Source: Amoeboaphelidium protococcarum
Taxonomy: Eukaryota > Aphelidiomycota > Aphelidea
NCBI GenBank assembly: GCA_023515745.1
Contig: JALECJ010000007.1
Location: 310,001 to 374,000 of the forward strand
DNA length: 64,000 nt
Reading direction: 5' to 3'
Shown: positions 47,503 through 56,458 of the stretch, one piece after another
Layout: the number at the start of each line of letters is the position of its first letter
Position numbering within the stretch: the stretch's first letter is position 1
Notes under the pieces: generated by a model
The model's input: only the letters and a program-made list of their open reading frames with translations
Told to the model about the DNA's origin: nothing
Database searches by the model: none
Position numbers and translations under genes: made by a program

Positions 47503-48900
47503 ATGGTAAACTTGTAGTAGTAGTAGCAATAAATGTCTGCATAGTAGTCTTCAAAGTAAATGCAAAATTAGAATAACTCTGTACAGAGTGTAGATATCCA
47601 GGCTCTTGTGGTTGAGGTGGGCTCAAGCTCATTCAGAATTGGCTATTCCGGCGAAGACACACCACGCCTGGTGATTCCAACTGCAGTCGGAGTAGTGGAT
47701 AGTGGAATGGAATCCCAGTATTTCTATGGAGATGAGGCAAATTAATTTAGAGAGAATATGGAAGTTCGGAAGGTGGTTGTTAACGGCAAAGGTATTGTAT
47801 CTCCATTCAAAATATTAATTCTTTAAAAGTATTCGAGTTCTTTTTATGTAGTTGTTGAGTGGGAACTGTATGAAAAGTTGTGGGAGTATGCAATAAAGTA
47901 GATGAGAGTCACTATTTCAGAATATCCAGTATTGGTGGTGGAGCGGTCTGATAGTAGTGCTGAGGAGCGGCAGAAGGTGGCTGATCTTTTGATAAAGTAG
48001 TATCAAGTGCCAGCGATTTACTTTGCGCGTTCAGCTGTTATGGCTGCATTTGCTGCAGGCCGTTCATCTGGACTGGTGATTGACGTTGGCGCAGATTTGA
48101 CCACAGTTACTCCGGTGTACGAAGGTTACGTTCTCACTAAAGGCGCCGTTCATCAGGACCTGGCTGGAAATGCGATAAACACCAGAATATATGAACATCT
48201 GACCTCTGAATTACAGCTGAATCTCACACCAAGATTCAAGATTGAGAAGAAGAAGGCTCTGGTTGTCGACGTGAGAACTAAGCCAGATTTGACCCTGAAG
48301 AAATTGAATGGAGTCACGGAGAGCTTTGAGCATCACGAGAAGATGCGTATAGTTGAGGATTTTAAACAGAGTGTATGTGCTGTGTCTGCAGCGCGATATG
48401 ATCCTCAACTTTTGGCAATGCGTCCCACCACCTCTTATGAATTCCCAGATGGATACAATAGTACGTTTGGTGCAGAGAGATTCAAATTTGGTGAGATGCT
48501 CTTCCAGCCTAAAGTACTGGCAGCATCGCATCATCACGGTGACGTTAGTGGGCATCATGATAACGATGGTATCGAATTCCAAGGTGTGGCTACTCTAGTT
48601 TACAATTCTTTGAATGCTTGCGATCAGGATGTGCGCCCGTAGCTATTGAGCCATGTGATAGTTGTCGGTGGGGGATCCCTGTTGGATCAGTTTGCAGAGA
48701 GATTGAGCGTGGAACTGGGTCAGTTGATTCCCGGATTAAGAATCAAGATCTATGCTTCTGGTAATCGTGTGGAGAGGAGATTTGGTAATTGGATCGGTGG
48801 CTCTATCTTGTCATCTCTCGGCACCTTCCAGTCAATGTGGGTGGCCAGATCAGAGTATGAAGATGGCGGAATGACGGTAGTTGATAAGAAGTGTCCTTGA
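47503..48900 (+). CDS. ACTL6A: Actin-related protein 4 (ARP4/BAF53)
   Basis: Two exons (47503-47791, 47852-48900) with a 60-base GT-AG intron encode 445 residues. After a Gln-rich N-terminal tail come ALVVEVGSSSFRIGYSGED, VPAIYFARSAVMAAFAAGRS, LVIDVGADLTTVTPVYEG and the C-terminal VIVVGGGSLLDQFAERL plus FGNWIGGSILSSLGTFQSMW, which identify the nuclear actin-related protein 4 group. ARP4 binds nucleosomes and is a shared subunit of SWI/SNF (BAF), INO80 and NuA4/TIP60 complexes. The His-rich insert near residue 360 (SHHHGDVSGHH) is unusual. A downstream ATG at 47533 could also be used. The conserved intron position phase (1) restores VNGKVVEW. Confidence 0.92.
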
Positions 48901-49050
48901 TATAGTAATTGTAGTTTGTACAGCTTGCTTGATACCTTTTACTCGTAATAATACTTTCTATAAAACATAATTCAACTTTTTCAATATCTCTTCCATACTC
49001 CAAACTTAAAAGGATCATTGCAGTATAAACAGAACCCTTTAAATATAAAT

Positions 49051-51219
49051 TCATTGATGGCTAGTGGCTTATAACTTTGATGCGTAATTATCCACAAACT
49101 TTCTAATCTTATGCCGAGTCTCCTCATTTAGAGCAATCACGGTCTTATCACGGCTTTCCTTGTCAATGACCAAGTGAGTAATCTTCCTGGCATGTTTCTT
49201 GAAGTCTTCATTGCTCAGTTTGGCCTTGTGTTTACTGAAATATTTGACTACAATCTGACCAATCTCCTCACGCACCTCCTGCTTCATTCCAACATCCAAA
49301 ACTTTGGCATCCTCTTATTGCGTCTTTTTTGAATCCTCAGCAGTAGCGTTATTCTTCAACTTGGATGATGACCGATGTGGAGCGGAAGAGTGTGAAGAAG
49401 ATTCAGATTTACGCTTTTTAGCCTTCTGCTACTTGAGTCTTTCCCTCCTTAATCTCTCCTCTTCTAAGGATTGTTGTTGCGCACGATCAAGAATTGCTTA
49501 TAAAGCATCCTACGAAACTCCGTCAATATACGTTACGCTACTTCTATTAGAGTCTGTCTAAGCACCATTCATATCCATATTACCACCTAACGTTCCACTG
49601 AAAGATGACACAGGAGCATCAGATGAAGTTGGGAAATCACGCTATCGACCTCCACTCTCTAAATGCAAATAATAGACGCCCATCTAATCGAAAGCCATTG
49701 CCCATCCAGCAGGCAGCTCTTGTTGCTTTTGCTATTATCTCTGCTAATTCTTGGACGATAAACTTGGATTCATCACGCCATATCCAGCCGTCGGAGACTT
49801 GATACTATCACCATTCAAAGATTCGTCAACACTAGACATATTTTAATCCTTCTAATCTTCATCATCCGACATCTCAACGATTTATCTCTCAGATTTTGGA
49901 ATAACGTAAACTTTGGGAAGATTATTCCATTTTTATCGTAGTGTCTGAGCAAGAGCAGCAACAATAGAATCTGAAGTCTGACACAAATCATCCAGCATTG
50001 ACACCAGATCTGAATCCTGAGTCGTGTTATAAGTGGCAATAGGTAGCTTATCAAACGATTAAATGATTTTGACCATTGCGAACTGCTGCGAATTGAGAAG
50101 AGATGACCACTACTTCAGCAGAGCAAGTCCATTAAAGTACATAAACTGCCGGAGACAATTATCATCTTCAGTGGCGAGCACTTTATCCAGAAACTTTATA
50201 ATCTTACTCTGGAGCTTATCCTGAGAGGATTAAGTAACAATCTTGATTCCTTTAAGAACGTGCTCCGAGCTTTAGAATCCAGCAAGACCCTTCTTTGATT
50301 ATCTGACACCATTAGAATCTCCATTACTCTTCTGTAAATCAGCTTCATCATCAAAATCCCAATCGGCGTATTCATCATAAGCATCAGCAAATTATTATTA
50401 AGCGACTGCGCCATTCTACTGATTCTTACTTACACCAATAGTGCCTTTACACTCAGGCTCTCCACAATGACAAGTCTGAGCAGGTGCACCATATCGCTCA
50501 AATTTATAATCAAATGTCAACTCAGTCATAGCTGGTATGGATCGCTTGGTGAAAATTCCCATTTTAAATTTTTTACCAACCACCCACTTCTACAATACAC
50601 AGTTCGGATTACAACTATGGTTGAGGAATCGTGCAATACCACCCTTCTTTGTGGCATCAATCATTTCAGACTTTTGCAGCGCCATACAATAGAAATGGGG
50701 AAGACCCTCTGCTTCATACTGCCTGGTCCGTCTCTGAAATGCCTCCAGTGATACAACTTCACCCACATACTCCATCACAAAAGTATTCGCCTCTAAAGGT
50801 TTTAGCGTCTTGATACCGAACCCCTTCACACCGGCATCAAAAATCTCTATAGGCGCATACTACTTTCTTTAGAATCTTCTATTCTTACACCTATCACCAG
50901 GCAGACACTTTGTGCACTCATACATCATTAGGCGATTAATACAATCATCTCCGCAATCATCAGAGGCCGTGCACTGACATCTCATAGACTCATGCACAGC
51001 CAGAGCACCGGCAACTCCCTTATACTCATTCTCATGTACTAATTCAAATGTCTTGAGAGCTTTGCTAGTAATAGACATTTATTGCAATTACTCAACATCA
51101 CCATCGATACTCTCCGATACACTGATACCATTACTAATCTGCTCATTCTAATTCTAACTCTAACGTTATTACTATTCCGTCTTCATACCAGAATCCAGTG
51201 AGGACTACATTGTCAGCAT
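49051..51219 (-). CDS. SETD2: Histone H3K36 methyltransferase SETD2/Set2
   Basis: An intronless 722-residue protein. Order: N-terminal Gln-rich region; AWS domain with ordered cysteines (CQCTASDDCGDDCINR, YECTKCLPGDRCKNRRF); SET domain (DAGVKGFGIKTLKPLE, FVMEYVGEVV, RFLNHSCNPNC with the cofactor and catalytic pocket, ELTFDYKFERYG); post-SET CHCGEPECKG; a helical middle; a WW domain (ELPAGWAMAFDQMGVYYL); and the C-terminal SRI domain (ISxVVKYFSKHKA-like, LSNEDFKKHARKITHLVID), which in Set2 binds the phosphorylated C-terminal domain of RNA polymerase II. All this matches SETD2, the enzyme that trimethylates H3K36 on transcribed genes. A GA-rich tract (CT-rich on the coding strand) lies 105 bases upstream of the start. 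Confidence 0.95.
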
Positions 51220-51323
51220 TTCTTTAGGAGTAAAATGAAAGTGTCTTTCAACAAAAGTAGTAAAATATACAGACACAACGTGTTAAGGTATATAAATTTA
51301 AGTACTGCTACAGTACAGTCTAT

Positions 51324-51360
51324 GAGGAGAGAAGAGAGAGAAAGAAGAGAAAGAAGAGAC
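51324..51360 (-). promoter_or_regulatory. CT-rich tract upstream of SETD2
   Basis: On the plus strand this is GA-rich (GAGGAGAGAAGAGAGAGAAA...), hence CT-rich on the SETD2 coding strand, about 105 bases upstream of the ATG. Confidence 0.4.
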
Positions 51361-51393
51361 AAATCGGATCAAAGAATTAAGAAACAATGGCGG

Positions 51394-51472
51394 CAGGTCG
51401 GCCAGAACAACTTTGCCCGTTTCACTCATTCGTTTGACTGAATGGATACTGTACATTAGATGGGCCGACCTG
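51394..51472. repeat. 10-base inverted repeat around a 59-base spacer
   Basis: CAGGTCGGCC at 51394-51403 is the exact reverse complement of GGCCGACCTG at 51463-51472. The spacer contains a second, weaker inverted match (CATTCGTTTGACTGAATG). It lies between divergently transcribed genes, so it may be a cruciform-prone regulatory site. Confidence 0.5.
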
Positions 51473-51600
51473 TCACCTGTGATAGTGAGTGTTTTCAGCA
51501 TTACTGTATTCATAGAGCGTGAATATTATTTATCGCCTATTAAACGATCCATCACATATAAAACTGGAGCTTGATTTTCAAGTCTTGAAACATTAAGCTA

Positions 51601-52075
51601 ATGACTGACTCTCGATTAAAACAAATAGAATGGGTACTGTATTTAGTTTAGTCTTCTAATCTGTAGTCACTGCTAATGTCAAAGTGGTTCAAGTCTTACT
51701 GTACTTCGAACTATAAACTCGGTGAAGATTGTAATACTTTCTGAGAGATAGCCTTCACTTAGTCATGGTCATAATCGACTAACTATGAGGATTTAGCTCT
51801 TGTGTGGACATGTATTAAATCAATCTGCATTTTATAAGATTGAATAAGCCGTTTCATTGGGTGGGTATTGGACAAATGCATTGGTGGATTTTAACTTCTT
51901 CAATATAAAAGGTAGTGCTCGTTGTCTCACATTCTTAGTCATGTCCTCTATTTACATTTGCTTCGCCTGGTCATTAACAGATAGTTCATCCTACCACTGT
52001 AACACGTCCATCTGGTCACCTGAGCTGAAAGTTCTCTTAGAATTCCATATAGTCTTTTTGGTACTAGTCTGCTGA
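51601..52075 (+). pseudogene. Decayed membrane-protein gene with in-frame TGA
   Basis: From ATG 51601 one frame reads MTDSRLKQIEWVLYLVQSS through GEDCNTF, then TGA, then continues coding-like (EIAFTQSWSQSTNYEDL, WTCIKSICILQ) to another TGA. A second frame, shifted by one, carries LTFLVMSSIYICFAWSL and LLEFHIVFLVLVC, probable membrane spans, to TGA 52073-52075. Introns of unusual position or frameshifts would be needed to join them. I cannot identify the family. The first TGA follows CNTF where Trp (TGG) would be a one-base change. Confidence 0.35.
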
Positions 52076-52198
52076 CTTTAGTCAAAGTTATAATTTGTAA
52101 CTGTAACGAAAGTTCCGAACATTCCATCGATTAAGAGGCATCTGATCGCCGCTTATTGATTGGATTATCAATATGAAGATGTAACGCTGGGAAATCGC

Positions 52199-52206
52199 TA
52201 TAAAAG
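52199..52206 (+). promoter_or_regulatory. TATA box of the small secreted protein gene
   Basis: TATAAAAG lies 106-113 bases before the ATG at 52312, a plausible spacing with a 70-80 base 5'UTR. Few other genes in the window show so clear a TATA box. Confidence 0.45.
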
Positions 52207-52311
52207 CACAACTTTGAGGGTTGTGCCTCTTCTCCTTCTATACAATTAATCTACTCTAAGTTAATTTTGAAAATTAGTAATCTGTCTATTCTACCTACGT
52301 CTTACTCGAAA

Positions 52312-52581
52312 ATGCAATTGATCAATACTTTTTTGGCTGGTGTCGCGGCATTGATGACCGTCTCTGCGCAGTATCCTATTCTATAGTGTCCTAATCTGGA
52401 CCACTACAATGTTGGTATTCTGTACTTTCAGTAGCCAGGTCCAAGTGGCACCAACTGCTTCTGGTCTCAGGACGCCTCTTGTAATTTGAGTCCGGCAGCT
52501 TCTGTTTGCTACATCAAGGGCAAAGTCTATCAGGTGACCAACAATCCTGATGGCACTGTCACTGTCAATCCGAGCGCGTGA
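52312..52581 (+). CDS. Small secreted cysteine-containing protein
   Basis: An intronless 89-residue protein. Residues 1-18 are a signal peptide (LINTFLAGVAALMTVSA) with a probable cut after SAQ. The mature part is about 70 residues with four cysteines (QCPNLDHY, NCFWSQDAS, ASCNLSPA, VCYIKG), two possible disulphides, many Ser/Asn/Gly and no transmembrane segment. TAG encodes Gln twice. The gene is clearly more G+C-rich than its flanks, uses C-ending codons, and has a good TATA box, which suggests strong expression. I recognise no family; it could be a cell-wall or effector-type secreted protein. Confidence 0.75.
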
Positions 52582-52591
52582 ATGAATTTGA

Positions 52592-52840
52592 ATGATGTTG
52601 AAGTGCAGAATAAATCAAGGAATTTTTTGTGATATCTTTTTCATTTATTCAACAATATATATTTATCAACGCCATAATGTTTCAACTAAATTGATAAAAT
52701 CACAAGAGATCATCTTAGCGAAGGTGAAACACGTCGAGGTTTGGCCAAGTTTTGATAACGTCGGGCTGATCTCCGGGGATACCACCATTACTGAATGGTT
52801 GAGCGATCAAAGGCGCATTTTCAGTAAATTGTACGTCTGA
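52592..52840 (+). pseudogene. NIF3-like N-terminal fragment
   Basis: A frame without clear start contains ILAKVKHVEVWPSFDNVGLI then SGDTTITEWL. The W..FDNVGL(I)xGD block resembles the N-terminal signature of NIF3/DUF34 proteins (WDNVGLLVG). The frame ends at TGA within about 30 residues and the rest of the fold is not seen, so this is either a relic or an exon of a gene not resolved here. Confidence 0.3.
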
Positions 52841-53561
52841 TGATATATTCAGCCAGGGTATTATTTAAAAAAAACACGAGAAATCGACAGGAACTCAGTA
52901 TAACTTTACGCATGCATATTCATAGATCTTCTGTAGCATTTTCAACAACCAACCAAACATGAGTGCAAGTCTTAAGGTGTGGTCAAACCAACATATTAAA
53001 AGAGATAAGACACGTTACTTATTCAAATGTTTACTACTTAACAGGCAATTAAATTTCACCGGAGTCTGTCATGACTTCACCTTTAGCAAAACTACCGTAC
53101 CGTAACATAACATTATATGATCCTACATTGTCGCGCATGCCTGAGAATTCGTATAATCAAGAGTTAAGTCGACTCTTAAATTGATGCCATGTTGACGTGG
53201 ATTCCTCTCAAGTGATAGCCCACTTATGCCATTGCATCAGTTTATATCGAATTTTAAATAGTAGCTAAAACTCATCAAAGTTCTTAGAAGTCGTCTTGTG
53301 CAAAGTAATAACGGTATTGCAGTTGCTTGTCCACCTTAAAGTTCAGCTATCTTTTACCAATTCATCTAAAATGCCAGGTTGATAATCTTCTTCTTCGAAA
53401 CGAATACGATAACTGACAAATTCATTCAGCTAATGTCTCTGCAGCAATTTGAAAGCTACAATACATAACGAATACCGAAGTGCTTACAAAATTAGCACGT
53501 TGAATCAGATTCTAAAAATTAAGTAATAACCCGATCTTCAATCTACTAAACTTTTAAAAGG
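52841..53561. other. A+T-rich stretch with coding-like scraps
   Basis: No intact gene. The minus strand near 53330-53440 has short coding-like frames (YRIRFEEEDYQPGILDELV, and a helical piece with NFDEFQLLFKIRYKL) interrupted by TGA. They may belong to the same decayed element as 53562-54280. Confidence 0.35.
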
Positions 53562-54280
53562 TCAGCTGCCTTGAATCCTCCGCACCCTTACGGGAACGGC
53601 ATTGGGAACATCATCTTAAATAGTCTACACTAACGCGTCCTTGCTCACAGCCCGGCGTAGATGGAGCAATTTTGGCAAGTCCTTCTGAGTACTAATATGA
53701 TCAGGAACATTCGAGCCAACCAAACGAGCATACAAATAATCGCTCAAATCCTTACACGGAAGTGGAAGCACTTCAGCTACTGTCATTGCTTTTTGGACAT
53801 CCTAAGGAAACGAACACAAATTCCCGCGCCAAGCATATTTAACATCTTCACCTAGTCTAGGCAGTCCTAACCGTTTACGCTTGCGTCTCACCAGCTTGCT
53901 AGTTTGAAATTCAGGAAGAATTATCATATCGTACTATCGTATCACGAAATAGCAACCTTTTCGATTAACAAGTTTTGCAATACATACAGAGAACTTTCAA
54001 TGAACTTCCTTAATTCCATCAGATGAATTGAGCTCTTTACAGTTGGACTACTTCTAGTCATTCCATATTACAAGTTTATGAAATGAAAACAATTTCCTAT
54101 TGATGTTACCACTGCATAAAAATTCATAATTATTTTCAGGCTTGTCATTATGACGTGTTTTATGATTATCAGAGTGATCAAGCAAAGATTGTTGTTTGCA
54201 CCTGAATTGTTCGGTGAAGATTTATGATCACGTTTGGATAAAGTTTTACTGCCATTATTGGTCAAACAGAAAAAAAGTCA
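53562..54280 (-). mobile_element. Decayed mobile-element ORF (Helitron/DUF6570-like)
   Basis: A minus-strand frame of about 240 codons broken once by TGA at 53997-53999 and ending at TGA 53562-53564. The first part is Asn/Ser-rich with LCFDHSDNHKTRHNDK. The second has FVIRQYDMIILPEFQTSKLV and then AWRGNLCSFPQDVQKAM, EVLPLPCKDLSDYL, ARLVGSNV and LLHLRRAVSKDALV. The order gN...FPQDV, LPPLP..L, v.fvG and vRR..v..AL resembles the DUF6570/Helitron-like N-terminal region that precedes a rolling-circle replicase. No helicase or replicase motifs were found in the flanks. The ILPEF piece also recalls RuvC-II regions of eukaryotic TnpB-like (Fanzor) proteins; I consider the first assignment more likely. 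Confidence 0.4.
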
Positions 54281-55098
54281 TTTTAGTTGTCAGAACATTA
54301 TAAGAATGACAATCAAGCTTTTGATACATTGTTTTCTTAATCAATTTCTGCCTATAGCAAACTCGCGAACACTACACTACTTGTACCACTTATGTAAGAG
54401 CTGCCCTGGTCTGGTGAAGCGATAGTGGAAGGACTAGTCGTTGCTGGGCTAACTGTAACTTCAAGAGCAGCTTATGATTCTCTTCCCTGAAGGGTAACTA
54501 GCCAAGATCTTCGTAGAAGTTGGACTAGTTAGAACTACGGTCATGTGATCAGCTACTTTAAATAAAAAATTTATTTATTATACACTACTTGTACAGTAGT
54601 AGTCAAGAGGTTTCATAATCGTGTTTAACCGTGAGAAGATTTTGCCCGTCCGCTCATGAAACATCAAGTTAATTGGCATGTAAGCCTTGCCAAACTCTCG
54701 TTTATACCATTGATGATAAAGAATTTAACGCTTCATAGCTGTTGGTCGATGTGGGCTGTAGTTTGTGTAACTCGAATACAATGTTCACGCGGAAGTACTA
54801 CTTTATTGGTGTAACCGTGTCAGCATCGATTGGCCAATGATGATCGCTCTTGCTGCAGTGTCAAAGGAAAGGCTGAAGAGTGTGCAACTGACCTTGGCGT
54901 TGAGTGTTGTATCTTCTTTGCTTAGTATTGGTTTGGCGTTTAAATTTTATAGTCCACTTAGATTTTGTATATTTTAGTAATCCACACTCTCTCACATAGT
55001 TGCCATTGCAAGTAACCGCTTAGATTTGTTACAGCTGAAAATCAATTGATATTGTTTCGATCGACAACTGCAGTAAGGATAAATAGATAAATTAGAAG
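54281..55098. other. Non-coding or decayed stretch before the metalloprotease
   Basis: A minus-strand coding-like frame covers about 54461-54790 (SPHRPTAMKRQILYHQWYK, KAYMPINLMFHERTGK) with no start and TGA at its end. No domain is recognised. The remainder presumably contains the promoter of the gene at 55099. Confidence 0.3.
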
Positions 55099-56265
55099 AT
55101 GGATTTTTATATGACTCGATGGAATAGATTCTCTAAGTTCACGATTTTAATCATAATAGTGCTCCTTCTACTCCTCAATGGGGTTGTATCGAAGCCTTTA
55201 GACGCGTCAAATCCACAATCTGCAAAGTAATAAAAGGATAGATGTGGTGGATCGCTGTTGAAAAAGAAAATTGATGACAAGATAGTGGCTGCCTGGCTAA
55301 AGAGCTCAAATGACACTGCACATACAACTCCGCGTAATGTCTCGGTGGAAAGTCTACATCTGCCTCAACTGCCATCGTCATAGGCGCCCAAATGTCAGGC
55401 TTCATTTCAGTAATCTCCCGGCTAATCTCCAAATTTGGTGAAAAGGTCGGTGCAAGACTACAACGAAATGATCTACATCAACACGTACTTGAATGTATTC
55501 TGCGCTCGCCACAGCTTCTGTCCTGATGCTCAAGTCATAGTGCCATAGGTATAGGAGCTGAACAATGCGTTTAGACCGGCTAATATTTAATTCGTAATTG
55601 CTGATGCCCGAGTCATCACTGATGATTAGTTTGCTTCAGTGCAGATCAGCATGAACGATCACGATGATGGCTCTGCATCTATTAATCCGCGAATTTAGAC
55701 TGAGCTAAGAGATATGTTGAAGGCTTACCGTCGTGGTACAGTAAAAGATCTGAACATTTATATAACTTAAATCGAAGCTTCTGAGAAGATGGGTGTCACC
55801 GCGGTGTATCCTCAAGATTTGGTTCATGATCGAGCAAAGCGTCAGGTTGATGGTATAGTTCTGGATTGGCAGACTCTGCCTGGCATCTAAAATTGGTATT
55901 CAAACATTCCATTTCTGCAGTACACTCAAGGAAAGACTCTTGTGCATGAAGTTGGTCATTGGCTTGGACTGCTCCACACGTACACCGATAGCTGCGATTA
56001 GACTGACTTTCCTCAGCAGTATCGGGAAGTGTATGGTGTCTAGGACGATACTCCATCAGAGTTCAAGTACTCCCATTTTGATAGCCGTACTTGTTCACAG
56101 TTTAGGAGTTGTGATTTTTTCAACTTCAAGCCTATCCACAACTACATGAGTTATCTCGATGATGACTGTCTGCGTGAGTTCACCTATAATTAGATTAAAT
56201 TGATGCGTGCCATTTGGTATGGCGTCAGAGTTCCACTCTCGTTTGACCACGCTGAACATTGGTGA
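55099..56265 (+). CDS. Secreted M43 (pappalysin-type) metalloprotease
   Basis: An intronless 388-residue protein. A signal anchor or signal peptide (residues 10-32, [18 protein letters not shown]) is followed by a propeptide-like region with Ser/Asn-rich stretches. The catalytic domain has [17 protein letters not shown] and the zinc motif HExxHxxGxxH starting at H283 ([16 protein letters not shown]), then Cys-rich loops ([18 protein letters not shown]) and the Met-turn [11 protein letters not shown] before the end. This matches the M43B metallopeptidases widely secreted by fungi, protists and bacteria; they digest extracellular protein. Glu in the zinc motif is intact, so the enzyme should be active. 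TAA/TAG Gln codons occur throughout. Confidence 0.9.
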
Positions 56266-56458
56266 ATAATAGAAGAAACTAGAATTGCCAAGTTGATGAA
56301 GATAATGATGGTGATGCATACATTGACTATCGAGATGGTTTTGCTTGATGCATATAAAGTGATCAATTATAATAATGATGAACTGAAATATAAAACCATT
56401 TGAAATTAAATTTCATTCTTTGTGACATTACTAATCATGTCGATTCTCAATGCATGAT

